The position numbers and the translations under genes were made by a program. A stretch of DNA of 64,000 nucleotides from Azadirachta indica (lineage: Eukaryota > Streptophyta > Magnoliopsida > Sapindales > Meliaceae): positions 18,512,457-18,576,456 of the forward strand of contig CM040442.1 in assembly GCA_022749755.1 (NCBI GenBank). Reading direction: 5' to 3'. Below, piece after piece: positions 22,842 to 34,180 of the stretch; positions within the stretch are counted from its first letter, which is position 1, and the number at the start of each line of letters is the position of its first letter. The notes under the pieces were generated by a model, which saw only the letters and a list, made by a program, of their open reading frames with translations, had not been told where the DNA came from and did no database searches.

Positions 22842-23679
22842 TAAAGAAGAAAAAGAAGAAAAGAACCCACGCTCAAGAGTTTTCTTCTCGACTTTTCGAT
22901 TTCTATAAATATTATTTTATTAATTAATATTTAATGTAAATATAAGGTTTCCTTCTTCAACTTAGAAAAGTGTAGCATTTATTATACGGGGAGAACACTT
23001 TCTAAAAAATTGATAGCATAAATTATCGTAAATGATATATTAGCATACATATAGACTCTTGGATTGCACTATAAAATATACATAAACAATGAAAGTGTGT
23101 TATAAATTTAACGGGTGCTTGTTTATTCAATCGAAAAAAAGCAAAAAAAATTATTACTTTAAATCTATTTTAATATTAAAACTTAAATATATTTTTTAAC
23201 TAATTTCTTATATTAGTTTGGATATTTCTAATTTTCTTCACATAAAATTCATGAGAAAAATTTTGTCACACAATTTTCCTTTATATATTCTATCTAAAAC
23301 ATGTAGGATGATCAGAAAAATATTATTTTAAAATACGTACTTATAATTCTTTTATTTTAACTATTTTCCTCCATTTCACATTCTTTTTGAATCTTTTAAT
23401 CACGATTGGTAAATTTTTTTAATTTTGTTAATTCTAATATATATAATAGTAGTTTATAATATTAGAGGAAATTAAAATAAAATATTATTGGTCTAATAAA
23501 TTAATTTTTTTTAGTTTTGTTAATATCCTAGTGTGGAAAGATGCTGAAAAAAAAAAAGTGTACTGCTTTTAAAATTTTCTGTCAATATTGCGTACGAAAA
23601 TGCAAAAGCTATTTTGATGCCAGTAATGTTCATTCAAGAAACCCATAAATTTTTTTTGAGAGAAAGATAACCATAAAAT
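22842..23679. other. AT-rich DNA upstream of the GeBP-like fragment
   Basis: A purine-rich tract lies just upstream of the ORF (22842-22866). TATA-like runs occur about 22907-22945, but none stands out in this AT-rich context. Nothing else was recognised. Confidence 0.4.
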
Positions 23680-25700
23680 TATAATTTATCTTTATAATTA
23701 AATAATTTGGATTTTCACTTGGCAAATAATTTAGAGGTTAAGGGAAGTTGCATTCAAGTAGCACAACCATTGGAGCAAAATAGAAAATTATTCATTTTTT
23801 TTTTCATTAGTAATTGGTAGGATACAATTAATAGTAATCAAAAAGTAAAACTCACAACCAAGATATATTATGTGAATAGGTTATGATAAATTTTTTTTTG
23901 GTTAATTATTATGTTAGAAATTTTTATAGTATTTTGATCATATAATTTGTATACATAAAATGATAATGAAAATTTTTTTTTCCTCAAAAATGCACATAAA
24001 AATTCCTTTTTATCTTGAAATTGTCATTGGCCTATAAATTTGAATTTCCTAAGGGTAAAAGTATATTATAAAGTATCAAGTTATTCTGGACTTTTCATTA
24101 ATATAGCTTATGCCATAGTTGTTTTATCATTTTTAACAAAAAATTTGATTGATTTGCCTTTCAAATGAAAACAAATGTTATTCTGTTAATGCGCTGCATG
24201 CATTGTCTTAATGCATTTATAAGAAGAATTAATAAATATTAGATGCATAAAAAAAAAATACTGGGAATACAAAATTTAAGTAATCTTTTTTAAATATTTT
24301 TAATTTTAACCTTTTTTGGGAATAAGAAATTCCAAATAATCATTTTTTATCATTTTATTTTGATTCCAAATTCAAAAGAAATGTTCTCTCTTTAAATCTT
24401 TCCTCAAAACTGTTAACTTATTGCAGCCAAAATGATTGTTTACACAATAAAACTATTAAATTCAAAATTCATATTCGGATTCCACATCAAATGAACTAAA
24501 AATAAAATACATTAAACAAAGATAATTTAATATTAATTTTAATAACATACATTTATTTGATACAATTTTAATTATTTGCAAATAACCTCTAACAATTTAT
24601 ATTATTCTTTTTTGTTTAAAAAGTTACAAATAAAATTTTTTATGAAAAATAATCTTGCCCCTTTATTTTTTAAAATAAAATAGTGATATTTTATTTCAAT
24701 GCAAAGTTTTTTAAATAATCTTATTATTAGACCTTACTTTTCAAAGCGCGCTAATACTCTTGTAAATCTAAAATGAGAGTACAGGTGACAAGTGAGTGTT
24801 ACAGGAATACAAGAAGGAAGATAGTTACGAAGAGCAGTGGGTGGCGTAAGGATATATGATGGTTTAAATAGATAATTCTTTTTCTGGGGAACATAATGGC
24901 GAATTCAGAATTTATCTTTATGATCAAATAATTTGGATTTTCACTTTGGAATTATTAATGTTCACAACCCAAAAAAAAAAAAAGTTATGTAAACAACGTT
25001 AGTATGTTAACGTGTTGCATACATTATCTAAATGCATTATAAAAAGGTATTCGGATTACAAAATTTAAGCAATCTTTTTTTATATATTTTAATTTTTAAT
25101 TTTTGGGAATAAAAAATTCCAAATAATCATTTTTTTTTATCATTTGAGTATAATTCCAAATTGAAAAGAAATGTTCTCTCTTTAGTTTTCTCAAAAGTAT
25201 GAACATATTATAAGCTTTAAGTTTTATAAAAACAAAATCTGCATTAATGGATAAGCAAATGGGTAAGAATTAATTCAAGCTAACTCAAATCATAATCTCT
25301 CCATCCAACCAACAACACTTCTTCAAGTTGAGAGTTAATTAAGCTATATATTACATTATAATTGAGCTATATATATACACAATAATCTTTAATTTGTACA
25401 CAAATTTATTTCAACCAAAATGACTGTTTACACAATAGAACTATTAAATTCAAAATTCATATTCAGACTCAACACCAAATCCACATCAAATGAACTAAAA
25501 TAAAAATATAGTAAACAAAGATAATTTAATGTTAATTTTTAATAATATACCTTTATTTGATACGATTTGAATTATTTACAAATAAGCCCTACCAACTTGT
25601 ATAATTCTTTTAGTTTAAAAAATAAAAAATAAAATTATTTTTATGGGAAATAATATTACCCCTGTACTTTTTAAAAATAAAATAATGATATGTTATTTCA
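23680..25700 (+). repeat. Direct duplication of ~0.8-1 kb AT-rich segment
   Basis: The first copy (about 23680-24700) and second copy (about 24905-25690) share, in the same order, atcaaataatttggattttc-type sequence, gcatacattatctaaatgca/gcatgcattgtcttaatgca, aattccaaataatcattttt, aaagaaatgttctctcttta and aacaaagataatttaat. Small indels differ between copies. No coding sequence is seen in either. Confidence 0.7.
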
Positions 25701-28069
25701 AATTTAAAAATAAAGCATAAGGTTCTTTATTTGTTTTTATATATTGGTCATCTTTAAATTTTATATATTAAATTATACAGTCTTGCTCAAAATTTTGACT
25801 AGAAAAATGTATTCAGAAATACATTTTGTTGGTTCTCTATGTGTTGTTTCATAATGAATTTATGAAGGTAGCTTTTGTGTGTAAAGATAAGAACAGGTTA
25901 TTAGTGAAAAACCTTTTATTTTTCAAAATTAAATAAAATATAGAGGACAGAGATAAATAATATGTGGCCCAACAAAAAGATTTTGTAAACAATATTTAAC
26001 TCTGGAAGCAAGTTTTCTTTTCCTTTTTCAAGCAAAATATAGAATTTTATTATAGTACTTTCAAATTCTTTTAATTACCAAAATAATCTTTTAATTTAAT
26101 AGCGCGATAAAATATTTGAAGAATTTGAAAATTCTATGTTCTTTTATTATTTTAGGAAATCAACCAAAAAGTTACGTGCAAATTGATAAAAAATTAAAAA
26201 AATAGTGAAAATTTATTTTGATATTAACACAAATTTTTTTGGTAATATCTAAATTTATTCTTCTATAACTAATTTTAATCTCCCATAAAGTTTGTGAAAA
26301 ATTGTCATATAATATTGTTTTTACATGTTCTAAAATATGTAATATGATGAAAAGATTTTTGTTCAAAAAACTTTTATTTGTAGTATATATTTGTCGTCAA
26401 TTTGTTTTCTTATTAACATAAGCCAATTTTTAAGTTTTAATAAAAATATATTAATTAAGTTTAAAATATTAGAGTAAATTAAAAACCTTTGGCAATAATC
26501 TTCTTAGAGAAAAATTAACTATTTTTATAATGATGTTAGATAGTCGGTATTGAGTAATATGCGACTTTTTAAATATTTTATATTTAAAATACAAATTTGA
26601 AGTGAATTATCTTTTTTATTATTATTTTATTTTATTTTATTTTTGTTGAATCTTTATATATTTGATTAATTCAGTAATGAGTTGCATTTATTGCGAGAAT
26701 GATCACTAAAATGGTAAGGAAATTCGAACATAAAATTTCAATTTATATGTGTTGTTTATTTCCATTTTAAATTGTATTTTTATTTGATTATAAATTCAAA
26801 GAAATGATCCCTCTTTAAAAATGGATCAATTGATCAAGATAACTATAAATGAAGATAAAGCTATACACCTAAATGTGGGTGAAGATGTCAAGTCATGCCA
26901 ATATCAATGTATTTAAGCAAAATTATTGTATCCAAGATAAAGTTAGGTTAGTATACACTTTAAGGTATAAATTCTTTGAGAGTCTAAATTTTATGGGTCA
27001 GTCGATTAATCAAATGGGCCTTAGTTTGAGCACAACTTTTTTTTTTTTAATTAATAAAGAAAATTCTCATCTGGTGTTATTTTGAGTTGATGAAAATAAC
27101 CAAAAATTTTGGTAATATATCATGTTTACTAGATAATTGAGAAATTTCTTATTAAACTAATGTTTATTATGCATGATTAACTTAATTTTTTTTTTATCTA
27201 AAATAATGTTATAACATTTTAATAGTAAAGGATATATATTCCCAGAAATTTTAAAAAATAATGTTTTTGTTGCCTTACTTTTACACTGACATTTGCATCC
27301 TTTTGGTCATCTTTTTTGTTAGGATTTTATTAGTCGAGTCTTTGTTGTTTGAGAAACCGAAAATAATGATCATTTTGCAACCCTTATCCACAAGAAGAAT
27401 TTGTTATTCGACTAACATTGGTTAATTGAGAATAAGATTTTGATTTCATAGTAATAAGAATTCAAAGTTTTCTTATGGCTAATTTTTAAGATATTAGTGG
27501 CAAACATTTTCAGAAAATACAAATTTGAAGTAGGGTACTTTGTGCTAGAAAAGATGCAAGTAATCTCATAAAAATATATAAGAATTTGCTAATTTTTTCT
27601 ACTTTCTCCCACTCATCTTTAGAAGGACATTACTTTTAATTAGAGTCACTTAATTGTATGAGAGAGAAAGCATTCTTATAATATAAAGCACTTTCAAGCG
27701 TAAGAAAAAAATAGAATTCCATCTTGTGGGAAAAACTTGTATTAATCCTTTCTTATTGTCTAGAGACACTTACCTATCACACTCCAAAAATTTTTGTTTT
27801 CTTATCTACACCCTTTGAGATATTTTACACTCTCATAAACCTTTTCCACTTCTCCCTCAATTTCTGCTAATCCCTCTAGAATTATCAAATTAATAATATG
27901 TGCACAATAACAAAAAAAAAAAAATCTTTATAGGACAATAATGCTCTTCTTATTTTCAATTGACCTTTTAATATCTGAACACAAACATCATTAGACGTCT
28001 TGTCTAAAGTCGATGAAAATATTTTTATAAATACCTTAATCACAGGTTGTTGCAGAAAACTAGCCAAAG
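25701..28069. other. AT-rich intergenic DNA
   Basis: Short ORFs are present on both strands but have low-complexity composition and no recognisable domain. No RNA gene or inverted repeat of note was seen. Confidence 0.45.
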
Positions 28070-28760
28070 ATATATTGTTCTAACATTGTTCTGATTGAAC
28101 CAAGATTGCAACCTGATGAGAAATTACTAAGTCTGACCAGATAATGAACACAAAACTTAAAAATAATAAACAAGATAAGAAAACAAACAAGAATTATGTG
28201 GTTCAACAAAATTGCCTACGTCTATGGAGCAAACACATGTAAGATCCTTTATTAGAAGAAGAAGATGGAATCTGTATATGATGGCTTTTTTCTCTCAAAT
28301 TAACTCTCTTCAGTTTCTCCCTCTCTTCTCCCTTACCTTTCAATACTCTAGAGTACATGGTTTTTATAGTGTCCCTAGAAATCCTAATTCAAGTAGGTTT
28401 GCTATCCTAATTCAAGTAACTTTGGTATCTTCTTCGAGTCTATATAACAAGGCCTCCTCGATTCCTCAGGTCCTTAGGTACCTGGATACCAAATCAAGTC
28501 TTTTTCGAGTCAGGATGACTACTCCACCTTGACTCTTTGAGTCCTAAGGTTCTTGGGTACTCAGGTATTAGGATACTGATCAAGTCCTCTTTAAGTTAAA
28601 ATGACTACTCCACCTTGACTCTTTTGGCCCTCAGGTCCTCGAATACTTGGATATCAGATCAAGTCCTCTTTAAGATAGGATAACTACTTTACCTTAACTC
28701 CTTGAGTCCTTAGGTCCTTGGGTCCTCTAGCACTCAAATACGAAATTAGGTTCTTTTCAA
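28070..28760 (+). mobile_element. Probable LTR-like or other TE remnant
   Basis: The phrase around gtggttcaacaaaattgcct followed by acgtctatgga resembles a sequence often present near the ends of plant LTR elements, and the segment is less AT-rich than its flanks. No partner LTR, PBS or coding domain was found, so the class is uncertain. The 106-codon ORF at 28212-28532 has no recognised domain. Confidence 0.3.
28450..28745 (+). repeat. Tandem repeat, about three units of 80-90 bp
   Basis: The core actactccaccttgactc recurs at about 28519 and 28602, and as actactttaccttaactc at about 28683. Each is followed by a run of ggtcctt/gggt-type sequence and preceded by gatcaagtcctctttaag-type sequence. 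Divergence increases to the right. Confidence 0.75.
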
Positions 28761-30321
28761 AATTTGAAGCATCTATTCTTTACACATAATAATGATAATA
28801 TCTTATCAACTAAATATATTCAGTATGTGGAGATGACATGTTGCAAAAATTTAACATCCTTTTTTGTAGTTTCCATTCTTTGTCAATAAAATGTGTCGTC
28901 AAACACAAATAACTATTTGTGGTAATAGAAGTCCATAAATTAGAAGTTAAAGATATTCTACCAAGAACATCTTCCAACACGCAAATGATTTTCTTTTTAA
29001 CTTTTATACATCTTTAGCATATCTGACTTTCTAATGTTTCTAATTATTGTGGCAGCTGTTCTTCCAAATATTCATGAACTTTTATAATACCCTTATATTT
29101 AACAAATTAAAAAGACAAGTCATGCATCACCAAAGCAGAACACAATAATTTACGATACACGTTAGGATCAAATTTGATAACATGAACTAACATAGATTTT
29201 GAAGCATGATCAATAAGCATCTACCTAGAATCACGTGGCATCATCAACTTAAGACAAGTAGTTATGTTTTTTTTCATATTACCTATACTACTCGTACTTA
29301 GACAAATGTAAACAATGCCACACTTTTTGTACTTTATTTTTTGTTTTCCATTTAGAAATTGATTGATTGGAAATTTCTCAAATAATATTCAAACTTCTAA
29401 AATAAGCTTCCATTTGTGTTTTCCAATATATTCTTAGTAACTTTTTTTGATATTATCCTTCAACCGAACAATTATGGACCTTATATAAAAATAATATATA
29501 AGGTCCATAATAAAATGAATATACACACACACACACATCCACAGATATATATATATAGGAGTGATAATTTGGTATACGACATGATTATTCAATAAAAATT
29601 CAATGCCATGATAAATGAACAATTTATTCTACCTATTCCAATTAATAAAGTTTTATTTTATAAGAAGAATAAAAGATAAAGTCAAAATAATAAACAGCGA
29701 TATAAAGTTTTTATTCTTAAAATATTACTTTGAAAAACATGAATGAATATATAAAAAATATGGTCATCTTGGTAGATCCCATTACTAAAGATTAATTGCT
29801 AACTATATTGATCATGTAGATCATATAGATTTGATTAATTAGCATAATTTCATATTTGTTATTTTGATGTATCTTTTGACTTGTCTATGTTGATAAAGTT
29901 ATAAAAAAATAATGTGAACATAAAATATTTTGAAAAGTCTATTGAGACTATTTAAGTTAAATGTTGAATAACTTATTGAAATTTGTTCATAAAGATGAAA
30001 ACATTCAGCTAGAAAGTATTTACTTGCAATGTATGGGAGGAAATTTTTTTCTCTTTAATTGAGATGTGACTGCCATGAATCATATATTAATATGAATAGT
30101 TGAAAGTTTATTGATCTTGTTATTATCAGTTAACACTTATACATATTTTATTTAACTTGTGTCCCAAGTCGGAGAAGGTAAAAATTTTATTACTATATGG
30201 CCCTAATGTTCACGATCAAATTAATTAATCTACAATAATAAATTTGTATTGAGTGCCTACATCTACAATTTAGGAGCAGTGATTTTTAACAAATCACTCT
30301 CATTTTAAGGTTACCGATAAT
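28761..30321. other. AT-rich intergenic DNA
   Basis: No gene was recognised. The stretch contains an (AC)n run at 29523-29536, a (TA)n run near 29545-29557 and one perfect short hairpin listed separately. Confidence 0.5.
29470..29512. repeat. Perfect 16-17-bp hairpin
   Basis: Left arm attatggaccttatat (29471-29486) and right arm atataaggtccataat (29496-29511) are exact reverse complements; one further A-T pair extends the stem, leaving a 7-nt loop. It is too short for a typical plant miRNA precursor and has no terminator-like U run in a gene context. Confidence 0.85.
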
Positions 30322-30330
30322 TTATTTAAA

Positions 30331-30829
30331 GAAAAAATACTAATTTCATCCCTGATAGATTTTAATAATATCATTTACATCCCTAATGCTTCAAAATTAC
30401 ACTTTCAATCCCTATGTCATAACATGTCTATTAACTGTTAGTATATTTTTTATTTGACACATTTCCCCTTAACTAAATTAAATTTGTATTAGGCCTAAAT
30501 TAATGCAAAAAATATAACAAAACATCTTTTTATTAAGATTATAATTTGCTTTTATTTTTTATTTTAACAAATAATTATTAAATAACATGTTTTTAGATTA
30601 TAAAAATTAAAAAAACATTATTCATAATAAGGATTTACAAAACGTCTTATTCATAAATGTTTTTTACAAGAAATTTAGGTTTTATTATTTTTTTATTTTT
30701 ATTTAATTTTAACACACAAATGTAAAAAAATAAAAAGAAATAAAATTATTTAGATTTTATTATTTTTTAAATTTTATTATTTTATTTAATAATATCAAAA
30801 TATATGAGGGACGAAACTAATATTTTTCC
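30331..30829. mobile_element. Mutator-like MITE with 9-bp target duplication
   Basis: The 499-bp element has 23-bp terminal inverted repeats (30331-30353 and 30807-30829, 19 of 23 positions matching). It is flanked on both sides by the identical 9-mer TTATTTAAA (30322-30330 and 30830-30838). A 9-bp duplication and this length are typical of non-autonomous Mutator elements. The interior is AT-rich without an ORF. It is a shorter relative of the foldback copy at 1-1202. Confidence 0.8.
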
Positions 30830-30838
30830 TTATTTAAA

Positions 30839-31264
30839 ACACTTTAATTATTGATGGATAGAAGCAAAAAAAGTAAAATTTCTTATAAATTAATTATTTC
30901 ACTGTAAAAGGTTCTCTAACCTAATCTAATACAAGTTTACAACTTTATATTTGAAATATTTGCCATCAAAAGAGAATTATAAAGAGGAATAAGTTAGAAA
31001 ATACATTAGTGTGTTTAAAATATTGTTGATTAATTATGATTTTAACGAAAAGTTTGAGTTTAACAAAATTTGAAATTCAGACCATATACTAGTTGAACCA
31101 ACACTAACAAATTACCAAAATTAATTCAATACTCTTTAGAAAATGACACTATTATTCAAAATTAAAATTCTGTTCTGCAAACTTTATATATGATTTCATA
31201 TAAAAATATTGCATAGAGCAAATGCAAAAGCATTCAAATTTTTAAAATAGATTTGCATGTAGTT
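30839..31264. other. AT-rich intergenic DNA
   Basis: No feature was recognised between the MITE and the retroposon. Confidence 0.5.
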
Positions 31265-31761
31265 AAGGATGTTGCATTTGGGTTTAGTGTAATGAATTCA
31301 CTAGGTGGTCTCTTCCCCCCTCTTAACATTTGCAAAGATCTCATGCTTAATTCATGGAACATACCCAACTTCCGTTTTGTCTAATAGTTGAGGCTATTGC
31401 TCTATTGCAACTCTTGATTTGCTGGGCTATTTTATTGCTTGCTGTGTTGCTGTATAGTCGCGGCTTCAGCTCTTCTGCTGCTCTACTTGCTGCATTGCTG
31501 CAGTTTCTTCTGCGGCCCATGTTTGCGGTTGCTTGCTGCAGAAAACAAAAGCTTTTGCTGCTGCTGGCAATTGCAGGCTCTTTGCTGGATGCGATAGCTG
31601 CTGGTTTTCGCTGCTTTTTGCTTCTGCTTTTGCTGCTGGATTTTGTATTCTGCTGCTTATTACTTTGCTTTTTAAGCCGGAAAGGCTGCTCTTGTATTTC
31701 TCCTTCTCTTTATCCTATTAACATATTATTTTCATTTAAAAAAAAAAGGACGTTGCATTTG
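31265..31761 (+). mobile_element. Poly(A)-tailed retroposon with 15-bp target duplications
   Basis: Direct repeats aaggatgttgcatttg (31265-31280) and aaggacgttgcatttg (31746-31761) differ at one base. They flank a 466-bp insert that ends in an A-run at about 31737-31747. This structure indicates target-primed integration of a polyadenylated RNA by LINE machinery. The insert is rich in CTG/TGC-type triplets (31420-31680), which gives a 138-codon frame (31354-31770) of Leu/Ala/Phe-rich product; its hydrophobicity follows from the triplets and its end runs into the A-tail and the repeat. I do not recognise a tRNA-derived head, so it could be an unclassified SINE, a LINE 3' end or a processed copy of an unknown transcript. 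Confidence 0.7.
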
Positions 31762-32354
31762 ACAAGTTAGTGTAAAAAATTAATTTACATTCTAATACAT
31801 TGACATTAAAATAATCATAATAACATTAGTTCAAATAAAGCTACAATTAATATTAATCATGAAATAATAAACCAAATTAAATTTAATTAAATTAATTAAA
31901 TACCAGTATGCTAAGCATTGAAATGACACATCTTAATTTATCATGAAATAGTCAACAATCTGTACTCTTTTCTTGTTGCTAATCTGTAGTTTCAAGAATC
32001 TATATAATATTAATTAATGCTGCTTATTGGGAACAGGATTCCAATATCGATCTTCAATTAAAATTAGTAAGAAGCACTGGTAGAACTCTTTATAGCGACG
32101 GAGAGGTTTGGATGTTGGACCAGTAATGGACAGAAAATTAATCACAGATATAATTGCAGATACTTTGGAAAACAGAAATTCTGGGGATAGAACGGTTCCA
32201 ACCAGAAAGTCCATTCAATCAATACATAAAATTAAATCTTTCTTATTTCCAATCCACCTACCTTAATTAATTTATCCTTTTAAATATTGTAGTAGAGATA
32301 TTACATACTTGAAATGCAAAAGATTTTTTTTGTAAGTTGTTAAGATAATCTTTC
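31762..32354. other. Upstream region of the GeBP-like gene
   Basis: AT-rich sequence holds probable promoter elements of the gene that starts at 32355, but several TATA-like runs (for example near 32004-32012) prevent a firm choice. An antisense 66-codon ORF (32014-32214) has no recognised domain. Confidence 0.35.
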
Positions 32355-33061
32355 ATGGAGTCAGAAAAATCGAAGCGGCCCGTTTGGAAGAAGAACAATC
32401 CTGTAAGTATTTAGTAGTAGAAGAATCATATGATAATAGAAAAGATGATGAAGATTACTCACCTGAATTACAGAGAAAAACCACTGACGAGAAGCAACCG
32501 TCTGGATTGAAAAGGACTTGGAATGCTGACGAAGAGATAGCCATTTTAAATGGTGTTATCAGATTCTCAACTGAAAAACAACTCAACCCTTTTACAGAAA
32601 GGACAGAATTTGTGGCTTTCATGAAAGAATCATTTGATACCAATTTCACCGAGACTCAGCTGTTTTCGAAATTAAAGAATATGGAGAAGAAGTTCACGAG
32701 AAATCTCATCAATGGAAAGGCAATTTCTGAACCCCATCAGAACAAAGTTTTAGAGTTGTCAAGTAAGATATGGGGTGCAGCTGCTACTGCTCCTGCTGCT
32801 GAGCTTGATTTATCATTGCTCTGTGGAATTAGAGGAGTGCATTTAGATTTGGACGAAATGTTTTTTGGGTTCGGAGAAAATATAATGGAGGAGGTATTGG
32901 CTAAAACAGGAGAAGCTGAAAGTGCTGAGTTTAAAAAGCTGTGGAAGGAAATTCAAGTCCTGGAATTGATGCTTACAATGAAGAGGGCTCGGTTGGTCGA
33001 ATTTGAAGCCAAGATTATCTTTGATGCCTTCAATCTCTCCAAAAATGCAGTAACCCTTTAG
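32355..33061 (+). CDS. GeBP/GPL-family transcription factor (DUF573 domain)
   Basis: The open frame 32384-33061 encodes a DUF573 DNA-binding domain: RTWNADEEIAILNGVIRF near residues 45-62, a central helix block, and a closing block ending in LSSKIWG near residue 131. After a linker it carries the leucine-rich C-terminal block typical of GeBP proteins (EFKKLWKEIQVLELML). These are plant-specific nuclear transcription factors linked to trichome and cytokinin-response regulation. The frame has no ATG before the domain. The ATG at 32355 is in another frame. Removing a GT-AG interval at 32403-32473 (GTAAGT...TTACAG, 71 nt) would join that ATG in frame to the domain, giving a 211-residue protein. 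The alternative is a 2-nt shift near 32382 in an intronless gene, since the 71-nt interval itself reads as an acidic N-terminus common in the family. The domain sequence is otherwise intact. Confidence 0.8.
32403..32473 (+). other. Candidate 71-nt intron in the GeBP-like gene
   Basis: The donor cct|GTAAGT and acceptor aattacAG|aga fit plant splice consensus. The flanking parts join in frame (16 codons upstream, 195 downstream). The length is near the lower limit for plant introns. GeBP genes are mostly intronless, which counts against it. Confidence 0.4.
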
Positions 33062-33090
33062 AAGCAATTGGTTATCTTATTATTTTGTTA

Positions 33091-33096
33091 AATAAA
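33091..33096 (+). terminator. Poly(A) signal candidate of the GeBP-like gene
   Basis: AATAAA occurs 30 bases after the stop codon, within a U-rich 3' flank. Position and match are right for a near-upstream element, but such hexamers are common in AT-rich DNA. Confidence 0.4.
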
Positions 33097-33629
33097 TATA
33101 GTAGGATTTAGAAGTGCTTGAACTTTTTACCATACTTGAGTATGCTCTGTGTAGTACTTGTCATTTTCCTTCTTCAAAGTATTATATTTATTGCCAGTGT
33201 CTATATTCTTGTACTCCATACATGAACACTTAAATTATACTGAAAAGGTGTATTAAGATGAGAGTACTGAAGCTGCTAATGAATGATAATTGTAGTTAAT
33301 GCATCTCACTCAGCTTAACAATTTTGCTTTCACAGCTATACAAAAGATAAAACCTGATCATAACATACAATTTCAACTTCATAATATGTGCAAAAGACAT
33401 GGTTCAAACACAACACAACACAACACAACCATAAACATTCCGAAAGCGCAAATACAACTTATTTTAATATAATTAGTATAATGGCTGGATTGCAGAAGAT
33501 TACTTGGTCAGATAAGAGTGCCTTTAAGATCTTGTTTTATAACCACTTGAACTTAAGTTATAGTTAAGGACCTAGTGATGGTATTTCAGCTCTAAGGTAT
33601 ATGCAGTCTCTCAATTTTTGAACTCATTA
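33097..33629. other. Intergenic DNA 3' of the GeBP-like gene
   Basis: Contains a short (CACAA)n run at about 33408-33428. No coding frame was recognised. Confidence 0.5.
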
Positions 33630-34180
33630 AATTCTAATTTGCAGAGAAATGTGAGCAAGATAGAACAGGCACATACCATCCTCTTTTCCTAGTGAAGTGG
33701 TTATTTCAGCATATACTCCCCCTCTCATATAGCACTGCACCTGTTATCGACTATTGTAAGTCCTTTTCTGATATGGTTCATGTGGAGATCCTTCTTCTGG
33801 CTTCAGCGTAAAGAAACATTATAAAGCGAATGATCCTTCACTTGAGGAGAGTTCTTGTAGAGACAATCTTGTAGAAGCAGAAATCCCTTTCTCGAGCAAC
33901 CGTGTGCTGCGGAGAAATGGGCCGGGTACCAACTGTATAGAATGTAATTCCCTTTGCAGAAATGGTAACAGTGGAAAACACAGATGTAGGTCTAGCAGTA
34001 ATAAGCAAAGCAGCCTTGACGAAAGGGATGATGAACAAGTTTGTTTCAGTTGTACCTACTTTGATGCCCTCGCTACCCTCATTCTTCTTCCTCGCTTCAT
34101 CTTTCACAGGTCTAGTCTTAACTTGTCTTCTGTTCATTTCAATTTTCCCTAACAGGTCAAGTAATCTTTATATGTAGATT
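33630..34180. other. Less AT-rich segment with overlapping open frames, unresolved
   Basis: Three long frames overlap: + 33904-34152 (open upstream to about 33768, Cys-rich with CIECNSLC and VCFSC), + 33962-34177, and - 33838-34137. The + frame could be an exon, since a good acceptor-like cttctggcttcag ends near 33807. None of the products resembles a family I know. It may be an exon of an unidentified gene, a pseudogene or a TE fragment. Confidence 0.3.

Noticed and set aside
31354..31770. 138-codon hydrophobic ORF that could look like a membrane protein
   Set aside because: It lies wholly in the retroposon, its composition follows from CTG-rich triplets, and its end runs through the poly(A) tail into the target duplication.
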